Shown here: one piece after another, positions 51,570 to 60,488 of the stretch
Layout: each line of letters opens with the position of its first letter
How positions within the stretch are numbered: the first letter of the stretch is position 1
NCBI GenBank assembly: GCA_031280955.1
Contig: JAITGA010000023.1
Location: 1 to 64,000 of the forward strand
DNA length: 64,000 nucleotides
Source: Lachnospiraceae bacterium
Lineage (GTDB): Bacteria > Bacillota > Clostridia > Lachnospirales > Lachnospiraceae
Reading direction: 5' to 3'
Made by a program: the position numbers and the translations under genes
The notes under the pieces: model-generated
The model's input: the letters and a program-made list of their open reading frames with translations, nothing else
Told to the model about the DNA's origin: nothing
Database searches by the model: none

Positions 51570-53189
51570 TTATATCGCTGTCATCTTCACCTCGCCACCC
51601 AAACTGACGAAACGGCAATAAGCCACCGTTGACCATACCGTCATCGACAAATCGCCGATGGCGATATATGTACCGCTATATACATTACCCGTTACTACCA
51701 CCTGAGCATTGCCTGAACGTTTGAGCCGCTCTTGCAGCTTGTCGTATTCATCCATTGAAGCTTCCAGCTCTTCACTCCACGCCTTGCTGTCGAGTGTCAT
51801 CTTTTGGATATACTTGATCTGGTCAGAGGTCAGCTTCACCCCTTGGGCTATCTTTTGTGCCGCTGCATTGAGTATCGGCTGCGCTGTTTTCACATCCTTT
51901 GACAACTCGGTGATACGCTTTTGCAACTCTTGCGCTCGGCTTTTGACCAACGGATCAATGCCGACTTCGACAACGGTATCAGCACCCATTTCTGAGCCTA
52001 AGTTCTTCACTTGAATGAGGCTTCCGGCACAAACACGCCCCCCGGTGATGAAACCCTTGTTGCCTGTGACGTTGATTTCATCGGCGGCGATGACAGTACT
52101 ATGCAAGATAGCATCGGTCATGACATATCCACCCGCCTCAACCTTGACATTTTCCAAAAATTTGGCAATAACATTGTTTGCCGCCTTAATCGTTCCCCGC
52201 CCCATTCCTTTCATGCCACGATCGATGATGATGTCGCCGCCGCTCTCGAGAGTTGCTCCCTCGACGACTCCGCGCACCTCGATATTTCCTTTGGCGATGA
52301 CGGAAAAATTGGTATAAACATTCCCCAAGACCACGACACTACCCTCGAAGTCAATATTGCCGGTGGCACTGTTGACATTCTCCACGGTATGGACATTGGT
52401 GACGAAGACTTTGCCATCCACGTATGTTACATGTCCGTCTACTTTGGCAAACAATTCTAGTTTGTCAGCAGACAAAGTGACATTCATCGTCGGTTTGAAT
52501 GCGGCAGTTTTGACCTCATACGGACGTACAGTTTCACCCATGATATTCTGACCGGATTCACCACGGTCTTCAGGCGTGAGTCGTGCCAACAACTCTCCGG
52601 CGGCGCAATTGACGATATTATTAAGGCGGAAAAAGTCAACCGTCCCATCCTCGTTGAGCGTTGGCTTCATACTGGGGTTGGTGTTGAAAAAGTATTCAAT
52701 GCCGGCACTTGCACCATGACGAGCCGGTTTCCCCTCGGCGATCACAATATCGGTCATATATCTGGGATTGTCAAAGGCATCAGCAATCGCCGTCGGATTC
52801 ACCCCGTTGATAATACCCTTGAAATGAAGGTCACTCATCACTTCCTTAGCCATTATCCGCTTCCCCGAATCGGCGGGGGTGTCACCTGAGGACGGGGGAA
52901 ACAGGCGCATCGTCGCCTGCATTTGGTCAGGGGTGACGGTTAGTGAGTAGCTCTCATCTACCGCTACTGAGTGAAGACCACTGATAACTATGACACTTTG
53001 CGGGTTGTCACTTTCCAAAGCCGCTGTCAATCCGACATTTACCGTATGCAGGTCATACGTTATCGTTTTCGCATCCAGATAGGCGATTACCTCTTGGATA
53101 GTCACTTCCTCGCCGCCATCTTTTGCCTTAAATACCCGCAGCTTCGTGCCTTGATTGTTTATATGTAATTGAAAGTATCCATTTCTCAT
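51570..53189 (-). CDS. fapA: FapA-type DUF342 polymer-forming protein
   Basis: About 539 residues: an N-terminal domain (about 1-200), a central right-handed beta-helix of DUF342 type (about 215-385, with GNVYTNFSVIAKGNIEV and SGGDIIIDRG), a coiled coil (about 405-475) and a final beta segment. Members are common beside sigma factors and motility genes in Firmicutes; a role at the cell surface or in flagellar control is suspected. I chose ATG at 53189 because GGAGGG lies 5 nt upstream; ATGs at 53207 and 53204 have no site. It follows fliA. Confidence 0.85.
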   Translation of the reverse strand: MRNGYFQLHINNQGTKLRVFKAKDGGEEVTIQEVIAYLDAKTITYDLHTVNVGLTAALESDNPQSVIVISGLHSVAVDESYSLTVTPDQMQATMRLFPPSSGDTPADSGKRIMAKEVMSDLHFKGIINGVNPTAIADAFDNPRYMTDIVIAEGKPARHGASAGIEYFFNTNPSMKPTLNEDGTVDFFRLNNIVNCAAGELLARLTPEDRGESGQNIMGETVRPYEVKTAAFKPTMNVTLSADKLELFAKVDGHVTYVDGKVFVTNVHTVENVNSATGNIDFEGSVVVLGNVYTNFSVIAKGNIEVRGVVEGATLESGGDIIIDRGMKGMGRGTIKAANNVIAKFLENVKVEAGGYVMTDAILHSTVIAADEINVTGNKGFITGGRVCAGSLIQVKNLGSEMGADTVVEVGIDPLVKSRAQELQKRITELSKDVKTAQPILNAAAQKIAQGVKLTSDQIKYIQKMTLDSKAWSEELEASMDEYDKLQERLKRSGNAQVVVTGNVYSGTYIAIGDLSMTVWSTVAYCRFVSLGGEVKMTAI

Positions 53190-53203
53190 ATCACCCTCCA
53201 CCA

Positions 53204-53968
53204 TCATGTCAAAATGCCCATATAGTTGCCCATCTTGGTTTTCATTTTTTGCAAAGCCTTGGTATGGAGTTGGGAAATCCGTGATTCTGATACCTCTAGA
53301 ATGTTGGCGATTTCCTTTAGATTTAGTTCCTCGTAATAGTAAAACAAAATTACCTTTTTTTCTCTTTCGGTCAAAAGTTCCAGAGATTCCATCAGCATCT
53401 TTTTGAGTTCATCTTTTTCAAGCTCTTCCTCAGGCCCGGCGAAACGGGAACGGCTAATATGCTCATCAAGCGGTATCTCACTACCCGATTCCGTGAACTC
53501 ATCGAGGGAAACCACGCCTGTGACTTTCATCTGTGATTGCCATTCCAGATATTCATCACCACTAAGCTCAAGGGCGGCGGCGATTTGATCATCAGTCGCC
53601 ACTTGACCGCTTCGAGCTTCAATTTCCATGATTGCCGCTTCAATTTTCTTTTGTTTTTGTCTGATTGTGCGGGGAATCCAGTCCATTTTGCGGATCTGGT
53701 CAAGAATAGCACCCCTGATACGGACGCTGGCGTAGGTTTCAAACTTCACTTCTTTCAAGGCATCAAACTTGTCGATGGCATCAATAAGTCCAAAAATCCC
53801 ATAACCAACCAAGTCATCATATTCGACATTGTGACCCAAATACATGCTAAGCCGCCCGGCAACCAGTTTCACGAGCGGAGCGTATTCGAGGATAAGCTTC
53901 TCGCGGATGTCCGGGGACTTCGTTTTTGCATACTCGTCCCAGAGTTTTTTTTTGCTGATTTCGTCCAA
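53204..53968 (-). CDS. fliA: Flagellar RNA polymerase sigma factor (sigma-28/SigD)
   Basis: 254 residues, FliA/WhiG family: region 2 (DLVGYGIFGLIDAIDKFD; FETYASVRIRGAILDQIRKMDW), region 3, and region 4 (LTEREKKVILFYYYEELNLKEIANILEVSESRISQLHTKAL). It transcribes late flagellar and chemotaxis genes. It lies near the end of the fla/che operon, as sigD does in Bacillus, so motility and its sigma factor are co-expressed. No anti-sigma gene is seen here. Confidence 0.95.
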   Translation of the reverse strand: MDEISKKKLWDEYAKTKSPDIREKLILEYAPLVKLVAGRLSMYLGHNVEYDDLVGYGIFGLIDAIDKFDALKEVKFETYASVRIRGAILDQIRKMDWIPRTIRQKQKKIEAAIMEIEARSGQVATDDQIAAALELSGDEYLEWQSQMKVTGVVSLDEFTESGSEIPLDEHISRSRFAGPEEELEKDELKKMLMESLELLTEREKKVILFYYYEELNLKEIANILEVSESRISQLHTKALQKMKTKMGNYMGILT

Positions 53969-53987
53969 ATTAGTCCTTTAACCGTGG

Positions 53988-54332
53988 TTAATCCGGCAAA
54001 TCCATGTATTCGATATCTTCATCTGCTGCCACATCAAAAGCTGCAAAAGCAGCTCCATCAGCCTCTTCAGTATCGAAGTCCTCGTCCGGATCCAGCTCTA
54101 TCACCTCACCCTCCAATGCCTCCTGCGCCGCCAGTAAAGCCTCATTTTCGGCTTCAAAGCGGGCAATGACCTTGGAAATTACTAAGCCAACTATATAAAA
54201 CAAAACCAATGTCAATAGCAATATGCCCAACATTCGCTGTAGTTCATATTGCATCATATACATGGTAATGCTGGCAATCAGTCCTGCCAACAACATCAAG
54301 AACGGAGCCAACAGCCGACGTTCTTTTTTCAT
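53988..54332 (-). CDS. Small two-helix membrane protein of the che operon
   Basis: 114 residues: two membrane helices (about 8-28 and 34-54), then a coiled-coil and strongly acidic cytoplasmic tail ending DIEYMDLPD. It overlaps cheD by 4 bp (ATGA) and precedes fliA by 19 nt, so it is translated with them. Similar small membrane proteins occur at this place in clostridial operons; function is unknown. Confidence 0.75.
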   Translation of the reverse strand: MKKERRLLAPFLMLLAGLIASITMYMMQYELQRMLGILLLTLVLFYIVGLVISKVIARFEAENEALLAAQEALEGEVIELDPDEDFDTEEADGAAFAAFDVAADEDIEYMDLPD

Positions 54333-54814
54333 ATGGATTTCTCCGGTTTCCCGACTGCGCGGATTTTGAAGTCTCCGGTGGCAGGGTTAAAGATAACCGT
54401 CCTTCCGTAATTGAGTCCACAATCCTGCGCCAAAATCGGAATCCGCATTTCTTTAAGTTTTTTCTTGCTGGCTTCGATATTACGTTCGCCGATACGTGCC
54501 ATGTCACCGCCGCCCATGGAAGCAAACATCTGCGCTCCGCCGGCAATCTTGCTCACCAGACGACTGCGATGTCCTCCCTTGGCGACAATCCGCCGCACCA
54601 GCTCTTCTATCCCCGTATCAGCAAACTTCGGCAGATTAGAGTTGTTGGAAATCGCCTGTGAGTCAGGTAACATGATATGCGCCAATCCGCCAATACCATT
54701 GTGGGGGTCCCTAATCGCTATCCCGACACACGAACCAAGTCCCAATGTCGTGATGAGATCAGGAGGAACACAGATATTCAAATCGGCCATACCCACCTTT
54801 ATTGTTTCAGCCAT
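54329..54814 (-). CDS. cheD: Chemoreceptor glutamine deamidase
   Basis: 161 residues with the catalytic Cys in GLGSCVGIAI (about residue 29) and catalytic His in GLAHIMLPDS. It deamidates receptor glutamines and, with CheC, tunes adaptation. It lies directly after cheC, its known binding partner, with a 15-nt gap, and overlaps the following small membrane protein gene. Confidence 0.95.
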   Translation of the reverse strand: MAETIKVGMADLNICVPPDLITTLGLGSCVGIAIRDPHNGIGGLAHIMLPDSQAISNNSNLPKFADTGIEELVRRIVAKGGHRSRLVSKIAGGAQMFASMGGGDMARIGERNIEASKKKLKEMRIPILAQDCGLNYGRTVIFNPATGDFKIRAVGKPEKSI

Positions 54815-54829
54815 GTACGGTAACTCCCT

Positions 54830-55462
54830 CTAGTTTGTGTTGATATCAATTCCGAGGGATCCCAAAATCCTGCTATATGAATCTATATCAGGCAATAAGA
54901 TAAAGTATCCTTCGATTAGCTCCTTGTCAACAAATTGCGTTTGTATCAAAAGAATGTGATCGCCGATAGCACCGAATTGGATAGCCGGCATACTGAGGAT
55001 TGCTCCTGCCATGTCGATTGCCAAATCAGGAACTGAGGGGTAAATGAGTAAGTTGGTGATGCTTGCTAAGGAATTGAGGTAAGCACCGGCAATGATATTA
55101 CCCACTTCCTTGAGTGCAGACAGTTCCATGTCGTTGAAATCTTCCGATTCTGCATCGCCCATCCCCGGCATTAGTTGATTCATCAAATGCTTGGCGGCTT
55201 CACGCTTTAGCAGGAACATGATACTGCCGGTGATATCTCCGTCCACGGCAAGGCTTATCCCTGCCATAATTTGTTCCTCACCGCCTATCATGTCGCCCAG
55301 TTCATAAAATTCGAGCAACATGACCTTGGGAACGGACATATCGATTTTGGTATCCATCATTTGCGCCAAGGCGGTCGTGGCGTTACCCGCACCGATATTC
55401 CCCAGCTCCTTTAGCACGTCGTAATACTCATTTGACATTTTTTGCAAATTAAAACCACTCAT
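54830..55462 (-). CDS. cheC: CheY-P phosphatase CheC
   Basis: 210 residues. Both phosphatase helices keep Glu and Asn: KELGNIGAGNATTAL near residue 20 and KEVGNIIAGAYLNSL near 117. CheC dephosphorylates CheY-P and is activated by CheD, whose gene follows. It lies between cheW and cheD in the usual Bacillus/Clostridium order. Confidence 0.95.
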   Translation of the reverse strand: MSGFNLQKMSNEYYDVLKELGNIGAGNATTALAQMMDTKIDMSVPKVMLLEFYELGDMIGGEEQIMAGISLAVDGDITGSIMFLLKREAAKHLMNQLMPGMGDAESEDFNDMELSALKEVGNIIAGAYLNSLASITNLLIYPSVPDLAIDMAGAILSMPAIQFGAIGDHILLIQTQFVDKELIEGYFILLPDIDSYSRILGSLGIDINTN

Positions 55463-55491
55463 ACATCTACCACGCCTTTCAGTTCAGAACC

Positions 55492-55944
55492 CTATTCAGC
55501 CAATACTGCGGAAAAATCTAATAAAGATATCAGTCCGCCCTCATATTTACCAATCCCGGAAATATAGTTGACCCGGTCTTCCTTGCCGTCATAAGAGACC
55601 TTTTCAATGTGATTGGAGTCAAGGGTGACGACTTCCTTTACTTGATCAACGATAATTCCAATGTTACCGTGCGAATCGAGCTTGAGGATAATGATTCTGG
55701 AATCCTTTTCAATCTCATCAACCGGCAGACCCATCTTGAGACGAACACTCATGACAGGAATGACTTCACCGCGTAAGTTGATGACTCCCTTCAAATACAT
55801 GGGAACTTGCGGAACCCTCGTGATATGCTGGATTCTGACAATGTTGTCAATATACTTAATATCAATTCCGTATTGCTCTTCGCCTAAACGGATAACGATA
55901 AACTGATTCGTTTCAACTACGGCGTTTAATTCCATTAAGTCCAT
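55492..55944 (-). CDS. cheW: Chemotaxis coupling protein CheW
   Basis: 150 residues, a single CheW domain (FIVIRLGEEQYGIDIKYIDNIVRI; YLKGVINLRGEVIPVMSVRLKMGL) that links receptors to CheA. It follows cheA by 16 nt. Confidence 0.95.
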   Translation of the reverse strand: MDLMELNAVVETNQFIVIRLGEEQYGIDIKYIDNIVRIQHITRVPQVPMYLKGVINLRGEVIPVMSVRLKMGLPVDEIEKDSRIIILKLDSHGNIGIIVDQVKEVVTLDSNHIEKVSYDGKEDRVNYISGIGKYEGGLISLLDFSAVLAE

Positions 55945-55960
55945 TTTTGTCCTCCCTTTA

Positions 55961-58066
55961 TTAAATCAAGACGTTGGCATCAAGTATCAAGGCTACTTCG
56001 CCATCACCGAGTATGGTTGCGCCGCTGATAAACCTGCATTTGCTGATATATTTACCCAGTGACTTGATGACGATTTCTTGTTGTCCCATCAACTCATCTA
56101 CCACCAGACCCGCCAGTTTCTCAGCTTTTTTGACAATGACGACGATCATGTCATCATTAGGCTCTTTCATGCTCTCGATATCAAGGATTTCATTCATGCG
56201 GATAATCGGGATAACCGTTCCTCGCAAGTTGATGACTTCCTTGGCTTGTACATACTTGATATTCTCAGGCTTGATGTCTTCAATTGTCTGGATGCTGCCG
56301 AGTGAAAGTGCGTATTTCTCACCGCCGACTGTCACCATCAACGCTTGGATTATCGCCAGGGTTAGCGGCAATCTCACTATCCAAGTACTGCCCTCGCCCT
56401 TGGTTGTCCTGACTTCCACTTCACCTGAGAGAGCCTCGATTTTGGAACGTACCACATCGAGTCCCACACCCCGCCCCGAGACATCGGAGACCACCGCCGC
56501 CGTCGAAAATCCCGCATGGAAAAGGAGGTCAATGACATCATTGTCAGTCATGTTCTCACCTTGTTCAAAGGTGATAATGCCCTTTTTGATTGCCTGTTTC
56601 TTGACCATATCGACATTGATACCGGCACCGTCGTCACGGACTTCAATCACGACATTGTTACCCTCTTGATAAGCATCAAGGAAGATAGACCCGCTTTCGG
56701 GTTTGCCCTGACGAATCCTCTCTGATGTATCCTCCAGACCATGATCGGCGGCATTCCTTAATAGATGCATGAGCGGATCACCAATCTCATCCACCACCGT
56801 CCGATCCAGTTCGGTCTCTTCACCGGACATGTAAAGCTCCATCTTTTTGTTCATCTTCTTCGAGAGGTCGCGAATCATTCTCGGGAACTTATTAACAACA
56901 CTCTCGATCGGAACCATCCTCACTTTCATGACTGATTCGTGGAGGTTGGTGGTCACGCTTTCCAGATATTCAATCTGTTCATTGACACCGCTGCGGGTGG
57001 TGCTTTCCTCGCTGCTGGTCGCTGATACGAGTGAGTTCTTGGCAATAATCAGCTCACTGACCAGATTCATCAGTACATCAAGCTTCTCAATATCAACACG
57101 CACGGTGCGGTTGATGACCGGACGACCTGACTTCTTCTCCGGCTGCGGTCCGCCTTGGGTCTCCTGCGAATCTTCAATGACCATCAAACTCTCTGCTGCC
57201 GGGGTTTCGCTGCTGTCTTCTTCTGCCGCCATCCCCTCAAGCACCAAGTCGCCGCCGGTGACTCTTTCTATTTCTGATACTGACTCCGCTGCTTCAATAA
57301 CTCGGTAAAGTGGATATTCGGTGATAACTACCATGCTGAACGATTGTTCAAAGCGTTCATCTTCGATATCCTGTGTCGGTGGCTCGGAAACAATGATTTC
57401 GCCGATATCTTCAATCGCTTTGAAGACCAAAAACGCCCGTGCCGCTTTCAGCAGACAGCTTGATTGTATCTCAACCGTAATCCCGAAGACATTTTTGCCC
57501 TGCTGTTTGGCAATCGTCAGGACAGCAGTTTCTGATTCGCCAAGCGGAACATTTTGCCATGCTCCCTTTGAACCTGCACTACCTGTCTCAGTCACTTCAA
57601 TCACCTCCGTTTCTCCAGCTGCCACTGGTTCCGGCTCCGTCTCCACCTTAACCTCAGGCGCAGCTGCGGCTACTTCCACGTCCCTGCCCGCGATGATGTC
57701 CTGCAAACTCTTGATGATATGTATATTCTCATTGGTGCCTTCATCAGCACTTTCTTGTATGTTGCCGACGTATTCCTCCAAGGCATCGATTGCTTGGAAA
57801 ATAGCGTCTATCATACTGCTCCTGACCTTCAACACCCCGGTACGAACTCCGTCAAAGGCACTCTCCATTTCGTGGGTCAAAGCCTGCATCCGCTTGTAGC
57901 CCATCGTTCCCGCCATCCCTTTCAGGGAGTGGGCGGCACGGAAAATCTCGTTGATAGTCTCAGTGTCCTCCGGTGAATGTTCCAGATTGAGAATCTGGGT
58001 GTTAAGGCTTTGTAAATGCTCCTTGGTCTCATCGAGGAAAATTTCTAAATATTGACTTACATCCAT
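55961..58066 (-). CDS. cheA: Chemotaxis histidine kinase CheA
   Basis: 701 residues: P1 with the phosphorylated His46 in FRAAHSLKGMAG, a CheY-binding P2 region (about 170-285), P3 dimerisation (about 315-385), P4 ATPase (about 385-565, with LLRNAADHGLE and DVSGRGVGLDVV) and a CheW-like P5 at the C-terminus. It passes phosphate to CheY, not present in this window, and normally to CheB; the CheB here has no receiver. It lies 2 nt after cheB. Confidence 0.96.
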   Translation of the reverse strand: MDVSQYLEIFLDETKEHLQSLNTQILNLEHSPEDTETINEIFRAAHSLKGMAGTMGYKRMQALTHEMESAFDGVRTGVLKVRSSMIDAIFQAIDALEEYVGNIQESADEGTNENIHIIKSLQDIIAGRDVEVAAAAPEVKVETEPEPVAAGETEVIEVTETGSAGSKGAWQNVPLGESETAVLTIAKQQGKNVFGITVEIQSSCLLKAARAFLVFKAIEDIGEIIVSEPPTQDIEDERFEQSFSMVVITEYPLYRVIEAAESVSEIERVTGGDLVLEGMAAEEDSSETPAAESLMVIEDSQETQGGPQPEKKSGRPVINRTVRVDIEKLDVLMNLVSELIIAKNSLVSATSSEESTTRSGVNEQIEYLESVTTNLHESVMKVRMVPIESVVNKFPRMIRDLSKKMNKKMELYMSGEETELDRTVVDEIGDPLMHLLRNAADHGLEDTSERIRQGKPESGSIFLDAYQEGNNVVIEVRDDGAGINVDMVKKQAIKKGIITFEQGENMTDNDVIDLLFHAGFSTAAVVSDVSGRGVGLDVVRSKIEALSGEVEVRTTKGEGSTWIVRLPLTLAIIQALMVTVGGEKYALSLGSIQTIEDIKPENIKYVQAKEVINLRGTVIPIIRMNEILDIESMKEPNDDMIVVIVKKAEKLAGLVVDELMGQQEIVIKSLGKYISKCRFISGATILGDGEVALILDANVLI

Positions 58067-58068
58067 GC

Positions 58069-58656
58069 TTATTGCCTCACTTTCCTGGTTATTTCATTTG
58101 CAATCAATGAAAGAGTCAACTCCTTGTCCACAATACCCGCATTAACGGCACTTTTGGGCATACCGTACACGGCGCATGATTCGGCGTTTTGCGCAATTAC
58201 ATAAACTTTTTTGCTACGGGAAAGATGACCGATACCGACTGTTCCGTCAGCCCCCATTCCCGTCAAAACTGCGCATATCACTTCATCATACTGGCAAGTT
58301 GCCAAGGACTCGTACATATAGTTCGCACAAGGCTTGACTCCTTCGCGGGTACCCTCATCGCTATACCGGACATAGTGATTGCCCAGCCGATACGTGATAT
58401 TCATGTGGATGCCGCCTCGGCACAAGAATACTTTGCCCGGCAGGATCAAATCATTGTTTGATGCCTCCACTACATGCAGATCACTGATTGTGTCCAAGCG
58501 GTTTGCTAATGATTCCGTAAAACCGACTGGCATATGCTGAACAATCAATACCGGAACACCTAAATCTCCGGGAAGTGATGAAATTACTGTTTGCAATGCC
58601 CTTGGTCCGCCTGTCGATGATGCGATAGCGACAATTTTTCTCAAATTTGATGGCAT
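58069..58656 (-). CDS. cheB: Receiver-less CheB methylesterase domain
   Basis: 195 residues covering only the catalytic domain. The triad is intact: Ser14 (IASSTGGP), His41 (VQHMP), Asp137 (GMGADG). CheB normally has an N-terminal receiver that inhibits the esterase until CheA phosphorylates it; here the protein starts at the catalytic domain, and the 145 bp upstream cannot encode a receiver. It should therefore hydrolyse receptor methyl-esters without direct control by CheA. Position before cheA supports the chemotaxis assignment. Confidence 0.88.
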   Translation of the reverse strand: MPSNLRKIVAIASSTGGPRALQTVISSLPGDLGVPVLIVQHMPVGFTESLANRLDTISDLHVVEASNNDLILPGKVFLCRGGIHMNITYRLGNHYVRYSDEGTREGVKPCANYMYESLATCQYDEVICAVLTGMGADGTVGIGHLSRSKKVYVIAQNAESCAVYGMPKSAVNAGIVDKELTLSLIANEITRKVRQ

Positions 58657-58695
58657 ATTGCCTGCTTTCGTATCTCCCTAGTTCTGCCTTTCGAC

Positions 58696-58704
58696 AGTAT
58701 ATCA
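58696..58704 (-). promoter_or_regulatory. Possible internal extended -10 promoter before cheB
   Basis: On the minus strand TGATATACT: an extended -10 TG with TATACT, in the 145-bp gap before cheB. No good -35 is seen. Confidence 0.35.
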
Positions 58705-58801
58705 CACTATGCTCTTCACATGCGTGAATAGTAACAACTGGGTAAAAATTTTTGTTTTTTTTGCCAAAAAAAGCAGTTTCTTCTATAATAAATGTCAGTA
58801 C

Positions 58802-59533
58802 TTACTCCGGTCGCCGCTCTTTTTTCCGGCTTTTGCGTTCCTCTTCAAAGATAAAACGGATAATTTCTTCCCTTTCGGCGGAATTGATGTCAATATATTG
58901 GACACGATGTTCAAATACGCCGGGACGGACATCACTTTCCCGCACATCGAGTACTTTACCCGCCAGTTTGTACTCCTTGTAGTTGCCATCAATCACCAAT
59001 CCATAGCGGCACTCAATCAACATCCCCGGTTTGTATGAGTAATTGGCGACAAAACGCATCCCGCCGCCGCTGATATCAATGACAACACTACGGCGAAGCG
59101 GCAATGACGGTGAAAGTCCGAGTACCTCATCTTCAATCAACGTGCTTTCTGTTTCATTGATGACATATGATTCCATCGCCAGACTGCAACTAAAGCGATA
59201 GAACTCACGACGTTGGTGTTTGCGCAGATTGCTGGTCAGTTCGACAAGGAGCAGGTAGGTGTTTTTTTCTTTGTAGCGATCAATAACTTGACCGTAGCAT
59301 TGGTAAAAACCGCTGGACGTGATGAAATAAAGGTCATAGTCACTGCCAACCGGCAAAAGGATGAGCTTCATCTTTTCCATCGGCATCACTATTTCCAAGC
59401 GGTCGTCGGCGAGTACCTCATATACCTTCGTCGTATAAACTGCTTCTTTGTCAACAACGAGACTCTTACTTCTGTCACGATCGACCTTGTAGATTTCCAG
59501 TTTGTCACCTGCTTTGACAAGTTTGCTTAACAT
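58802..59533 (-). CDS. YcgR-type PilZ cyclic-di-GMP receptor (flagellar brake)
   Basis: 243 residues: an N-terminal YcgR-like domain (about 1-95) and a PilZ domain with both c-di-GMP motifs, RKHQRREFYR near residue 105 and DISGGGMRF near 155. It probably slows flagellar rotation when c-di-GMP rises, as YpfA/DgrA does in Bacillus. It lies between flhG and cheB in the fla/che operon. Confidence 0.9.
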   Translation of the reverse strand: MLSKLVKAGDKLEIYKVDRDRSKSLVVDKEAVYTTKVYEVLADDRLEIVMPMEKMKLILLPVGSDYDLYFITSSGFYQCYGQVIDRYKEKNTYLLLVELTSNLRKHQRREFYRFSCSLAMESYVINETESTLIEDEVLGLSPSLPLRRSVVIDISGGGMRFVANYSYKPGMLIECRYGLVIDGNYKEYKLAGKVLDVRESDVRPGVFEHRVQYIDINSAEREEIIRFIFEEERKSRKKERRPE

Positions 59534-59612
59534 GGTTCTTCCTCTTTAATAATTATACCCGATTACGGACGAGACATATAGTCCGAAATAACTACTAACA
59601 TCTTTCGGGCTA

Positions 59613-60488
59613 CTACACTCGATTACGGACAATATGGGAGAAGAATGCCGCAATTCCCCGTTTGTTTATCAATAACTCTTCATTGTCCATCAGCTTTCCG
59701 GCGATTTCCGTAAAAGCGAGGGACGATTTTGCCGTCGGCTCTTTGATCGAGACCGGCATCTGCTGCATTACCGCCTGACTTAGCTTTTCATCCCTGGGTA
59801 TTGCCCCCAAATAGGTAAACGGCAACTTCAAATACCGTGAGACCACGGCATTGAGCTTGTTGTGGAGGATTTGCCCCTCATTGCTGTTTTCTACCATATT
59901 GGCAATCATTTTGACTACTGTGGCACTTGGTTCATAGCGTGGATGGCGCAGTAGCGTCTTAAGGAGCGAATAAGAATCGGTAATCGAAGTCGGTTCGGGA
60001 CTGGTGACGAGGATAACCTCGCCGCTTGCTACGAGAAACTCGAGTACTGCATTCGATATCCCCGCTCCCGTATCAATAATCACAACATCCGCCAATGCAT
60101 CCAGTTCCGCCAGATTCTGAATAATGTATATCAGATACTCACGGCTCAGGTTAGATAGTCCCGCTATTCCCGAACCACCCGAGATGAACCCTACATCCAT
60201 CGGTCCCCACGTGATAATCTCACGAATGTTTTTGCCTTGATAAATGAGGTCGCTGAGGTTATGCTTGGGAATCGCCCCAAACATGATTTCAATGTTCGCC
60301 AATCCGATATCGGCATCAAGAATGATAACCCTTTGTCCCATGCGGCGGAATTGAATCGCCAAATTGATGGCGATGTTGGACTTGCCTACCCCGCCTTTGC
60401 CGCTCGTGACCGTGATTACCCGTGCCAGCGGCCGATGTGGTGTCGCCTGCTCTTTGATGATTCTTCGCAACTGTGTTGCTTGATCCAT
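59613..60488 (-). CDS. flhG: MinD-like ATPase FlhG (YlxH)
   Basis: 291 residues with the deviant Walker A VTSGKGGVGKSNIAINLA near residue 27 and a C-terminal membrane-targeting region. It controls flagellar number and position, partly through FlhF, whose GTPase it stimulates. Its start overlaps the flhF stop by 1 nt (TAATG). A CGATTACGGAC stretch at its 3' end (59620s) recurs about 55 bp downstream (59569-59579), a small local duplication. Confidence 0.94.
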   Translation of the reverse strand: MDQATQLRRIIKEQATPHRPLARVITVTSGKGGVGKSNIAINLAIQFRRMGQRVIILDADIGLANIEIMFGAIPKHNLSDLIYQGKNIREIITWGPMDVGFISGGSGIAGLSNLSREYLIYIIQNLAELDALADVVIIDTGAGISNAVLEFLVASGEVILVTSPEPTSITDSYSLLKTLLRHPRYEPSATVVKMIANMVENSNEGQILHNKLNAVVSRYLKLPFTYLGAIPRDEKLSQAVMQQMPVSIKEPTAKSSLAFTEIAGKLMDNEELLINKRGIAAFFSHIVRNRV

